Assembly (NCBI GenBank): GCA_002633005.1
Contig: NMRA01000025.1
Location: 1,579,541 to 1,643,540, forward strand
Origin: Phoronis australis
Lineage: Eukaryota; Phoronida; Phoronidae
Length of the DNA: 64,000 bases
Direction: 5' to 3'
Shown piece by piece: positions 49,011-61,300 of this stretch. The notes below the pieces were generated by a model. The model saw only the letters and a list, made by a program, of their open reading frames with translations. It was not told where the DNA came from and ran no database searches. The position numbers and the translations under genes were made by a program. Position 1 is the stretch's first letter. The number at the start of each line of letters is the position of its first letter.

Positions 49011-50672
49011 TAGCCTTTATCAAAGTCACAGATGCACAGTAATGGCTAAACCCAACAGGTAAACTTTATTTGGGTCACATATTGTTTGATAATGAATTTG
49101 ATCAAGCAGGGAAGTAATAAAGTAACAGAGACTCCACGTGGAGAACCCTGCTGTGTTTTAGTAGTTCGATTAATCTTTTCAGAACCTAAGTTGAATTCAC
49201 ATGACTACCATCACACCTGTGTCATATGAATAATTATTCAATAATATCGTCAAGTCATAAACCTGAAAACACATATGTCAACATTGGATTGCAATTTAAT
49301 TTCAATTCACACTTTTTAAAGGATTTTATTGACAATCAAAAAAGTGTTTCTTGACTACATTCGACAAAGAATTGTGCTGCTGGAAAATTACGGTAGGACA
49401 TTTCTCTTTTACAGTTTGGAAATGAAAAAAGACTCATTACCAGGAAAAAGTCATCCTTTCATCGAGTTTTGCTCCTGTGACATCCCTTTTAACTTCCATT
49501 AATCCCTTATGGGAAATCTAGTTAGAAAGGTATCCTCATCTTACGGAATCCAAAACAAAATTTTTGAGAGCAAATACCGTATCAAATGCACCAAGTTTAA
49601 AAATGAATTTGAGCCACCATGAACGGTGTTCTGGTGTCAAAAACAACATTTAATCATAGGCGTATCTGTTCTTCCGTAGCAACGTCATCTCATTTGTAGC
49701 CATCGTTTGGAATGAAATAAGAAAATTAACCACTGGGGAACTTGGTAGAGGTTTAACATAACATAAAAATAAAATTGCCAGAAGAGGGCACAGTGGTAGT
49801 CGAATATGTTTGAAAGTTCACTTGTGCTGTCCCATCCATTACAGGAACACAATCATCTGCAAAATTTCCCAAAGATCCATCAAGGGGTTTTGGTGATATG
49901 CAAATGCTGGATGGATGCTGGGCAGAGAGATCACGTGCCATAATGCACCCACATAAGGTGCTTTTACACGAGAGACAGTTGTCACAGTGTGAGTTGTCAC
50001 AGCACGACTTGCTCCACTTAAGTCACATTTACAGACTAGATTGCAAACTGGATAAGCACGAGTCACCTGCACTAAGACTGTTCGCACACGCTCACCTAAA
50101 CAATAGGAAACGTTCAAACCATGTGGAATGCCAGCAGATCACCCGTATATACACTATTGCGAAAGCACACTGAAAGATGATCCCTTTCCGACCTTTCCAA
50201 GTGTCAACTCACTCTACCGCCCAAACCCATGTCAAAAATGACCACAGCAATGTGAACTTGCTCCCTGTGAGTCATGTTTACACAAACACTTGCACCCGAT
50301 CAGCTGTTCAGTGTTGTTTCTAGACAGCTTTCTCTCATGTAAATGCAACTATACATGTGATGGGCACACGAATTACAGAAGCAGAGACTTACTAATCTCA
50401 GGTGTGCTGAAATAACCCCCATTAACTCACCTACTTCTAATCTTTGGTTTAATAATGACATGCAATTATTTTTATGGCTGAAAATCATTAACCACCTGCA
50501 GCCAATTAGTTACCTTACAAACTAACCAAATTGAACTTCAAACTTTATTAACAAATATTTCAATAAATAAATTGTGCCTAATATTAGAGTACAATGTCAA
50601 CAATTTAGAACACAAAATGTCAGACAAATGAAATTTTCATAAAAAATATCTAACACCAAATGAATGCCATAA
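49011..50672. other. Unannotated intergenic stretch
   Basis: No homology-bearing open frame, RNA gene or strong repeat is seen. Confidence 0.55.
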
Positions 50673-51118
50673 TTGCAGTATAAGATAATCACTTACTTAG
50701 AGACGTTGTAGATTGGGTGCAGACATTTCAGCCTTGTCCGCCAGGTCTTCATCAATGAGTGAGGAGTTTCCCGCCTTTCGCAGGTAAGAATGTTCGAATA
50801 CACGGGAATTAAGTGGAGATCTCGGTCCTAGTTCAAGAGAGGGCGCTGAGTGCTGATGTTTATGGACTCTTTTTAACTTGCAAGCATACCAATTCTGTTC
50901 TTTGGCTAAGATCTTGGCTGATGCAAGGGAGAAGGAATATGCAGTCGCCAATATGTGTTCCCCCACAGTTGTGGGTCTGTGTCTAGTTTCTGGTGTTCAT
51001 TGAATCTGGTAAGGAACGGTCTCTTGGTTTCTCCAATGTAGGTGTGGTTGGGATCCTGGTCACATTTTAGCTGGTATATGACCCCACAATGTTTCGCTAT
51101 CGGGGTTGGGTCTTTGGG
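50673..51118 (-). pseudogene. Penelope-like element GIY-YIG endonuclease fragment, left arm
   Basis: Read on the minus strand, it encodes CGVIYQLKCDQ...TYIGETKRPFLTRFNEH, the GIY-YIG signature with its conserved Arg and Glu region, then (after a frameshift near 50960) AKEQNWYACKLKRVHKHQHS and a TAG stop near 50697. This order is typical of the C-terminal endonuclease of Penelope-like retroelements. The reverse transcriptase is missing. The outward flank TTGCAGTATAAGATAATCAC is shared, inverted, by the right arm. Confidence 0.82.
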
Positions 51119-51146
51119 TCTAATGGGTTTCAAATATGAAGAAAAT

Positions 51147-51548
51147 CCCAAAGACCCAACCCCGATAGCAAAACAATGTGGGGTCATTTACCAGCTGAAA
51201 TGTGACCAGGATCCCAACAACACCTACATTGGAGAAACCAAGAGACCGTTTCTTACCAGATTCAAAGAACTACAGAAACTGGTGACTGGACATTCCATCT
51301 CCCTTCCATAATCCAAGATCTTAGCCAAAGAACAAAATTGGTATGCTCGCAAGTTAAAAAGAGTCCATAAACATCAGCACTCAGCGCTCTCTCTTGAACA
51401 GGGACCGAGGTCTCCACCTACCTCCCATGTATTTGAATATTCTTAACCAGCGGGAAACTCCCCACTCATTGATAAAGACCTGGCAGACCAGGTTGAAACA
51501 TCTGCATCCAATCTACGTCTCTAAGTAAGTGATTATCTTATACTGCAA
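51147..51548 (+). pseudogene. Penelope-like element GIY-YIG endonuclease fragment, right arm
   Basis: An inverted copy of 50673-51118, separated by a 28-base spacer. It encodes CGVIYQLKCDQ...TYIGETKRPFLTRFKEL on the plus strand, then loses frame near 51285. Both arms are cut at the same codon region on the inner side, so the pair is head-to-head with both 5' truncations at the centre. It is not a working gene. Confidence 0.82.
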
Positions 51549-51969
51549 TGCCTCTAGAGACCAATGACCAACCTATTCTCCAGAATGCCATAAAGTTTCT
51601 AGTTCGTTATCACTGCTACATTACGAAAATTCAAAACCATATTAGAATACCTTAAGAAATAAAAAATGGAATAATTGGCAATTATTTTGTCCAAAATTGC
51701 CGAGATTTTGCCATATCATCATCATCATGATTATTATCAGCAAATCTCCTTACAATACGGAATACATTAAAAACATGATATTCATTTTGTAACAACAAAT
51801 ACAAAGTACCTCACTGTAACTCCAATAAATAACATAATATCTTCTATATTATTGCAGTAAACAGAATTCAATAAAATTCTACTTCCTGTCTACACCTATA
51901 TGTGAAGGCTATTTCACACACAGTCTTATAGAGATCACAGAGTTGCACTGGTCCTTGATCAATTCTTTC

Positions 51970-52373
51970 TCAATTTCGTGCCTCTAAACAAATCATAGCT
52001 CTGGCCACTCCCAGCGCGGCATCACTGCAGTCACCAATAATTATCGGTAGATTGTAATAATTTTCAATTTCCTGCTGCAAAATAACATTCTTCTTCAGAG
52101 CTGCACCACTTCCAACAATGCGCTGAACGCCAGACGCCAACAGGAAGTCCAAAGACATCATAGTGTGGAGATTAGTGGCTATGCCTTTGCATAGCGCTCT
52201 GTACGTGCTGCCCAGTGTAATGTTCTGGGCTGTGATGTTAGACACCGTAGCTCTTTGCTCGGGGCAGTGTCGCTCACCGAATATGGTCGGGGAGATGACC
52301 AGGTCAGAGCCTGACGACTCCCTGCCTAGAGAAATTATCTTTTCCCATATTTTATTCTCAGGCACACCAAGAC
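51970..52373 (-). CDS. SHPK: SHPK terminal exon
   Basis: Encodes GLGVPENKIW...FGERHCPEQRATVSNI...GVQRIVGSGAALKKN...DAALGVARAM and a TGA stop (51972-51970). Acceptor TTATAG. It carries the C-terminal ATP-binding loop of the FGGY fold. Confidence 0.95.
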
Positions 52374-55300
52374 CTATAACAAATATAGATTTAACTGAAG
52401 CATTTACTGTAAAATCTCAACAAGTTTGTACAAAAACAATGGCTAACATTTATCTTTTTCACATTTCAAAAGCTTATAAAATTGTTCTGAATGCCCATAC
52501 TTTGTCAAAGCAATGTCTGATGGTAGCAATTTTTTTAAGAGCACAGCTCGCCAGAAATCGCTTTCGCATTATATTCAGTCTCTCATTCCCTTGCATACAT
52601 GTTACTAATAAGACCAAGCTCAGAGGAGTAGGAGACACATTTGTGCAATGCTCCATTGTCACCCAGTAAGGCCAGGATTTGAACCCGGGTCTCCCAAACG
52701 CGAGTCCGGAGCTCAAACTACTGAGCCACACCGTCTCCACATGGTAGCTATCGTATAAAACTCATTTACTGACGAGAACAACGCCAAGCATTCAGATGCA
52801 CCCATAACTGCACCACATATAGTACGCTTCTTGAGATGTTTATTAGAACATGAAAAGAATCCTATGTTGACACACTCACCCGTCGAGATGGGGCAACTTC
52901 ACCAGTTTGTTTAGCACAAAATCTGCCACAACGATCAAAGACATTAAGTAGTTATAGGCAATAACTGCCACAGACTACTGATGTTATCCTTCTCTAGTTA
53001 ATCAGACTTATAATGAACACACACTGGCAGTGAAAATTGTATTTTTTTAATGTTCAAATAGATGGTGGGGTATTGAGAATTAAATACAAGGCCAATAGAA
53101 AACATTTTCTGATTACATTCAAGGGTGTATTCAATTGACCTGTCGCCAGGATTTTGACAGACAGCTTAAATGATCAATCAGAATGCAACATTCTTGACAC
53201 ACCTTCGTCTGCGTTTCCAAGCCGCCAGTTTACCCGACAAACAACACGTTGTCAGTGATTTTTAACAAGGGAGCTTGCGATTGGCCAATTGCAAATGAGC
53301 CGTGGATCAGTAGAATATAATTTGGTTCCTCGTAATGTAAGTAAGAGGACATGAATACATAATGACAATATGAGAATGAATGTAAGACACCTACCTAATT
53401 CATGTGACCATTGTTGTAACATCTTCACAAATGCTGCTAGGACGTTACCACCCGTCAGGCTGGCTGCCACGGCGATATACCTGCCATTGAAGTAGGGGAA
53501 GTATTCTATGGCAGGGGGGCGCTCTCCTGAACTGTCGGGACTGAAACCCTCCTTCATTTGAAAAGCTACCTGAGCTGAGGTACTAAGGTTGAGCACTGCA
53601 AAAAGGTGAGCAAATCGTGTACGTCAGGTACCTGATAAATAATTAATTAAAAGTGAATTGCCCCACTATACAAGGAAAATTGTGAAGGTTATGCTATTAT
53701 AACATATGTACACTGATCTGAATTAAGCATTAGTCACAGCAAAGTGTATAATCTTAACTTGTTAGCTTCAGTGGTGTATACCTCAAAATATTTGCAAGGG
53801 TCACAAAATATGAATAAGACCAAACAAAAACTACTTTGTAGAATTAAAACATTATGTGAAATTTACACTAATTTTTTATTATAGTTTTTTTATTGTAATA
53901 GAGTCAAAAATTCTGCTGAGGGATGCATCCCCTGGTATTAAATAGCGAAGGGACAGTGTCCCCTATGTTCCCCTCAACATTATAACCCTGGTTATGGTAC
54001 AATCTCACCCATCAGGACATAACAGGACGGTCAGATTTCATTTTCTCATTTTTTCATAAAAGACATGTTGCACTAATTTATTGGTTTATGAAATTCAAGC
54101 TGCCATCAGAAGATATGAAAAATGCTGGGCATTCGCAAATTACGTTAGAAGCTATGCTATTTCAACAATTATTTTTGTCCGAAATTGTTGAGATTTTAGC
54201 GTAGCATAAAGACAATTTCAATATTAATAAATCCGTACAAAGTGGTAAACCCAACAGGGTTAGGTTATAGACTGCAATACACTCTAACAAAGCTTAGTGC
54301 AGGACCTGCAGAGAGAAAAGCATTTCCCTACATCCATGTGTGAAAATTAAGAACAAGACAAAGTTCAGAAAAATACTATCGAATTGCAAAACCTTACTGA
54401 TAATAAGGCACTTCAGAAGAATACTTTCTGAAACTTTTGTCAAAATACGCTTTGTGACGAAAAAGGTCTTGTGCACTGAAGAGGACTTCCTAACCTAGAT
54501 GTACGGAAATAAAGATGGGGTCAAAATTCAGGAAATACAATCGAGTACAAAAATGTGAGAATGTTCAATATGGTACTTCAAAAGCAAATTATTCTAAAAG
54601 TTTTATAGAAATCTCCTATGAAATGTAGGAATAGCTGTTCACACAGAATATGTACAGATGCACAGATGATACATGGATGAACACGTACCACAATTATATC
54701 CTCTTTACCTTCGGCAGGTTATAACTAGTAATAACTTCAGATTTTTGCAAATGTGATGTTAACCCAGCTTACCAGGAATTACAAATCAATGTATTAATTC
54801 AGCATAAAATTATCACCATCTATAATATCTATGCAAGGGACAGAAACAATACACAGGCTGAACTCATAACTACTATACTCCAAAATACGTGGCTGAGGTA
54901 GCTCCTGGTCAGGCAGGGCTTGGACCTCCAATGACAGATGGCCCACTCTGCCCAAACAAAATGTTAACACATGTGACAGGCCAGAAATTTGGCATTTCGC
55001 ACTCGACTGATTCACAGGCAACTAAATTAATTTCTTGCCAAAAGTGTATTCATGGATCCACCACTAGACTTGGAGTCATGATGCAACCCCTATGGTCTGC
55101 CACCATACTGTTTCTATTCCTTGTGGCCTCTATCTGCATGGTTCCAATTATAATTTGGTTGACATTTCAGAAATCAATATGTCATAATTAACAACTCACA
55201 GAACACTGCCAGAAAAATCAATCAAGATCACCTCGTCAGCTCGAGTGTTTTTTGTGTGTTAAAATAACACTACAATGTGGTTGACTTTGATGGTGACAAA

Positions 55301-58300
55301 GAAAAATGCATTAATGACCAGTGATTAGGTCAAGAAAATCGTTTAAGAGGTTTTCACACTACACAGCTCCTAAAAATCAATAGGCATATGGTGTCCATTC
55401 AAATTTCTTACTTCCAGGTGTCAGTTGTTTTATTTAGCTTCATCGATGAAATCTCAGGAAGATATTACAAAATCAATCTTTAACAATTGCTTTTGACCAA
55501 ACAAACAACCAAAGTACAGTCCAGCTGTTGACGATGATTGTTAATTCCAACTCTAATAACAGTCAGACTTAAGTGCCGTCCACACTAACACAAGTTATTC
55601 CTGACACTAAGTTTGGTATCAGTGTGGACGCTATTTGTGCTGGGACAATTTGTTCTAGGGCAACTTGCCCCAGGACAAGCTGCAGTGTGGATGCAAACAT
55701 GCAGACAAGACGGAAGTAATCATACCAGCGACCGGCTTGCTCTGTCACAAAGTCTGTGATTCTTTTAGCACCTTTGTCAAGGTACCTAAACTACACGGTT
55801 AACGAACTCATAAACACAGTCACGGACGCATGAACACGACTCACGTACCTCCAAACACATCTGCAAATGGGTGACCTTTGCACTAATGATGTACCTCGCA
55901 GGCTCGCATAGTCCAAAATGCTAAATCGTCATGAGAGAATGTCCGGAATTGGCACATAGGGCAACTCCAGACGATCTGGGCTCGACAGAAAACCACAGAT
56001 CTATTCGGTCAATTAAATTTTATTGCCCGTAAAGCCCATGGCTTGATGATAAAAGCTGCCAGAAGAAATATGACTTGCGCATTTACATTTTCGCCCTTTT
56101 AAGCGTCTACAAGAACCTAACTCATGTAATGTACATAGAGTAGTTAATCTTTCCGTTACAGCAAGTGAAAATGAGCATTTAGTTTTTTCACTCACAATTG
56201 AAATATTAGCCGTTTGAAAATGAAAGTTGAGGAAAAAGGTACAGGGGGTACTATTATTTGCTCTCAATTTTTAATGCTGATCATTGTGAACACAGCTCTA
56301 AAAATCGCGCATCGTCACGGTCGTTGTGCTCACAGCATCGAGACTTAAGTCTCCCGAAAGAAGTTGATTGTCAGATGGTTTATAAGAGTGTAATTCTGTT
56401 GCCAGAGTTGGCAATTGGAGATTCAAAAACCAATTTCAAAATTGGAGTTGGTTTAATGTGTAAATCTTAATGTGCAAATCTTAATGTGCAAATCTTAATG
56501 TGTAAATCTTAATGTGTAAATCTTAATGTGTAAATCTTAATGTGTAAATCTTAATGTGTAAATCTTAATGTGTAAATCTTAATGTGTAAATCTTTCCCGC
56601 TATCAAATAAGTGTCAAAAACCTGACTAATTACTACGACTACTGCTTGATAACAGCAGTCCAACACACCCTCAAGGCTAGGGATGTAAAAATTGTTTCCG
56701 TTGAAATTTGACAAAAAAAATCAAGTCTTGCCCATCTCTTAATGTGCTAAATTGGTGACCATTGGCTGATCTATACATAAAGCAAAACTGAATTCATGAT
56801 CACTGCCATAAATGCACCTCGACCGTCAACAAATTTTGATTTAAACAAAGCACTCCTATAAAAATTGGCCTCATCTCATAACTCAAAGCTTTTATAGCCT
56901 TGAGAACAGTCAGCTTGTTATCAATTCAGAACAGGCCAATTAAAGATATATTTGCACGACACTAACTATGCTAATGCATGGCAGGAACTAAGACAATGCT
57001 CTTTTAACATAATTTATGCTAAGCAAAGTGCAGTTGTATTCATTAACAACTTGTAAACGTGAAAACAAAAAAAATTCTGCTAATAAGTGACCTTTGCACT
57101 AATGATGTACCTAACGGGCTCACGTAGCCTGCATCATGCAGTGTTATTCCCCAGCACTCCGTCATAATGCTTACTAGATACAGTTCAGCGATTAGCGGTG
57201 GAACATTTCTGCCACAAAACTCGTTCTTAAAAAACATTTGATAATTTTCAACCTACTTTTGACTTTCTAACAATTCTGAGGTGGTGGCGTGTTACAACTA
57301 TTATTAAAATCTTTGGTCTATTTACACCGACCGACGTTTTGGTCGGTCTATTCTTCGGCCATCGACAGGTGTTCCTGCGTTCTTAGAAGAACGAGCACGG
57401 ATATGTGGTACACTCATCATGGTGCGATTTTCTTGCCTTGGACAAAAAATTACACCATGATGAATGTACCACATCTGTGCTCGGCCGTCTAAGAATGCAG
57501 GAACACCTGACGATGGCCGGAGAATAGACTGATCGAAACGTTGTGATAGTATAAATAGATAAGAGGTTGGTGTGAATAGACCAAGAGATTTTAATATGTT
57601 CAACCTACTTCGTTAACTCACATTGTTGCTATTATGTTGTGTTTCTAATTAATTTGGCCAAGCAATCAAAGAGATAAGGAATTAACATGCAAGTTCCACT
57701 TTAAGTATCCGTTGCCTGGATTAGTTTGCATTGCTAATTAAGGCAGTATGGCCACCAGAGGCTATTTATCATAACCAATTTCAATTCAAAGGATAAGAAT
57801 GCCAGGACTTGTTGTTGGAAGAGAAGATATGCCAGTAAAGAAAGTTGTTTTGATACAAAAAGATTGTTTATAGTGGCTTAGCAACCACTCCTATGATGGT
57901 ACAGCAATCTGCAACTATTGCAGAATTTGATGGTACTGCACAATCTGCAACTATGGTACAATTTGATGGTACTGCAATCTGCAACTATGTCACGATTTGA
58001 TGGTACTGCAATCTGCAACTATGGCACAAAATTTGGTAATTGCAATCGAATTTGGGCGTATAATTTCACAGGGATTTGGGACATGGAAACTCTCGCAAAA
58101 ACTGAGTTTTCTTTATTCTAGAATTTGGGACAAGGATGATTTTGGCATTGATCATATTGCTCGAATTGCAGACAATGTGATTTCAATCTATAGTAGGCAA
58201 TTTTGCCGTCTTTTCGATGATTCTTGAATTTGGGATGGCTAAATACTACCTATTTCTAGAATGCGTGACAATTAAGAGCCAACCTTGAGCAAAATAATTA

Positions 58301-61300
58301 ATTTTTCATGTTTTGGAGTATTTTTACTGTAACAGTTAATAACTTGTCTGAGGCTAACTCAAGTAAAATATCACCTAATATCAACACGTTTCACGAACAT
58401 TCATTGACACTGTTGGAAACTGCTACAAAGGCATTAAGTGTAAATCGTTTATTTCTCAACAATCATTAGTTGAGTTGGCCAAACAGTTGCATAGTTTATA
58501 AGCTTCAGAGAACCCTCACTAATCAGACTCTATGTGGTGCAAATTTTTTTACCGATACTACTAAAAACCTTTGACAAGCAGAAACGTTTGACTAAACCAG
58601 AACAACGGAGATCAATTATAACAACAGATCTTCAGTGCAGATGATAGCACTACTAAATCTGACAAGCTGAAACGTTGGATCAAGTTATGCGGAGGCAGAC
58701 GCATTAAGTCAGTAGATGTTCGGTGCAGATAGCGGCTAGTGCAAGAAATTAGTGTTTGCCAGACTTCCCAGTTCAACAATAACAAATGAGTTCCCAAGCA
58801 ACTATCTACAGCAGAGAAGGAAAATCTGATAACACAGATTGTTGAACAAAGCCTGCCCATTCATACGTGAAGCATGGTGACAAAACAGCAAAAAACTACA
58901 CGAAGACTTGAGTGACTTTCACTTCTCTTCTCTTCACAAAAGTAGAATTTCACAATATAATTTTTCTCAAATAAAACGTTAAATGATGCATTAGGTTAAT
59001 TAACAAACAACCGGTTAAATTGACATTGGCCGGTGAAGCATGTTTGTGTGTGGTTTGGACAGTGGAAAATTAGATCTGGAGCATTCACCACTGAATACAC
59101 TTTATGTTCCTAATGAACTTTCTATGGTCCATTCCACAATAAATAGAGATAATTAGAGATATAATGAGATGAATATTGTACCACGGTTCTGAGTTCTTTC
59201 TTTCTCAACAGAACATGGTCATGTACGGTAAATCGGAAATTCTCCACTTAATAAAAATAATTGCCAAGAAAATAGTAATTTTCCATTTTTCAAAGGCTGA
59301 TTACCATTTTTTCCAAATAATGGGAAATTTAGCAAATGTGGTTTTATGACATCTACACACTACAATTCTTGCTGGTAATAGACTAAAATGTTCTTAATCT
59401 TTACTTTTGCGGAGAAAGTAAACAAGATAGAATTTCCCTTGTCAGCCATGTTATCTGCTTAATAAATGAAAAATTGCTGTACCCTCATAAATTTCCAAAA
59501 CCGAATTTTTTGAATAATTTTAATAAGCAGAAAATCTCTTTTAGGATTTGCTTTATGCTTTATTCATACAAAAATTACACTCAAAGTCTTTCTTCTCATC
59601 AAGTTTTGATGATTTCACGTTTTGTATTGCAGCCTATTTCCATACAAACAAAAAGCATAAGGACCCGATGAGGATTACCTTTGGAAGACTAACAACATTT
59701 TGGAAGAAAGTTGTTTCTTGACACAAAGGCATGGTTTAGTATGGCTTAAAGTTAAGTTTTGTTTGCAACTTTCAGAGCACAAACAATGCCTGTAATTTAT
59801 TCAAAGCTCTATTGAAATCAAAGGCTTGGAATTAAGAGGGTGGTTTGGGGTGGCAGACAAAAGCAGCAGTTAGTGAGTATCACCCAGCAGCTGTTGAGGG
59901 TAAATCCCAGTCACTGATACAGTGAAAAGCTGAGGGCAAAATTGATGGTGACCAACCGAGGGCAACATTGATGGTGACCAAGAGAGGGCAACATTGATGG
60001 TGACCAAGAGAGGGCAACATTGATGGTGACCAAGAGAGGGAATAGTGAATGTTGCTCATAGCGCTAATTAGGTTAAGTTTATCTCCAACCTTATTTAGTG
60101 GCCTCCATTCTAACTCGTATATCAAAAAAAAACTAAGCTTTGTTAACCAGTAAAAGTATGTATTTTCTGAAAGAACAATAACCAGGAAATATAAATCTAC
60201 TTTTTGTATTTATGTGCCATTATTATTTTTACGTCAAAATTTCATTTTTAAGAAAGGTACATTCATAGCAAAATAACTCCTCCGTCAATTTTAATGAAAC
60301 CTTTTTGAAATGAAAACTTCACCAGTTTCCTCAAAAATGCTGTTAGGAATTTCCGATTAGTCTGTTCGTTTGGTTTCTATGACAAATCAACTCGCAAAAC
60401 ATAAGGTATTTTTGTAAAAAATTGAAGTCGTATTCGTCTTTGTCACATTACGCAAAAACTAGGCCTTTATATCCAAAATCCTAATGGCGTTTTTGAGATT
60501 GATGACTAAATATTAAGTTTGGAAAGTTTCAGCGAAATCCATCTAGCCATTTTCAAGAACTAGTGTTCCTAATTTCAAATAAAGTCGATTTGCCGAAGCC
60601 GAGAAAAGGCCGATTAAACTGGTACAAGTGAAAATCTCAAAGTCTTCGGTTAATTATTTGGTGAAAACTTGTTTTCGGTATACATAACCTATAGAATCCT
60701 TAACTATGTTAGCTATTTCAATGTTCACTCGCAATGTCAACTAATTTTGCAGTGCGTAACTAACTTAATTATCGCTAAAACCTCAAATAGACGTATTGTT
60801 CCCAGTCAACTTTTACTGTTGTTTACGACCTACTTTCTCAGTAGGTCACAGTTCATAAGCCTGTACACGTCACGTGCTGGGAGACTGATACAAAACCAAG
60901 TAAGAAATGGATTACAAAAATCGGATCAGTGGTTAAAGTATGTTGTTAGCATGGGATCAAAACATCGAAATGTCAATTTATTAATTAATTGAATTAAGGA
61001 ATTAGGGTGAGGATCTATCTCTTTTCACAACTTTCTGTGTTCATGACCGCAGAGGCCTGAGGCGACTCATAGCATTCGTTTTCAACGCCAACAGTCGTAT
61101 GCATGTAGACGCATAACTCTCTTAGGATCAAAACTACGTTGGTGCTTGTTTTCCCCGGCACCATTCTATCATAAGTACACCTCGTTGGCTCAATGTTATG
61201 GCGACTTTGTGAACCAAAGGACTGAGGTTATACAAAGCTGTTCTGTACCTGGTGGGAGATTCAATTTAATTGAAAGCCCTTTAACCTTTGACTTTGGATA

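Noticed and set aside
52665-52740. A functional tRNA gene on the minus strand
   Set aside because: The A and B boxes are good, but the acceptor stem does not pair properly and the body continues into sequence shared with another locus, so it is a SINE.
54889-55191. A 100-codon plus-strand open frame with a hydrophobic C-terminal stretch
   Set aside because: No recognisable domain, located in the SHPK intron, no start or splice support.
43115-60038. Several regular arrays considered as CRISPRs
   Set aside because: The units are contiguous or vary as tandem minisatellites, with no unique spacers, and the genome is eukaryotic.
59880-60125. Minus-strand open frame with repeated LGHHQCC-like peptide
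   Set aside because: It is a by-product of the 26-base tandem repeat in an SHPK intron; no start context or conservation signal.
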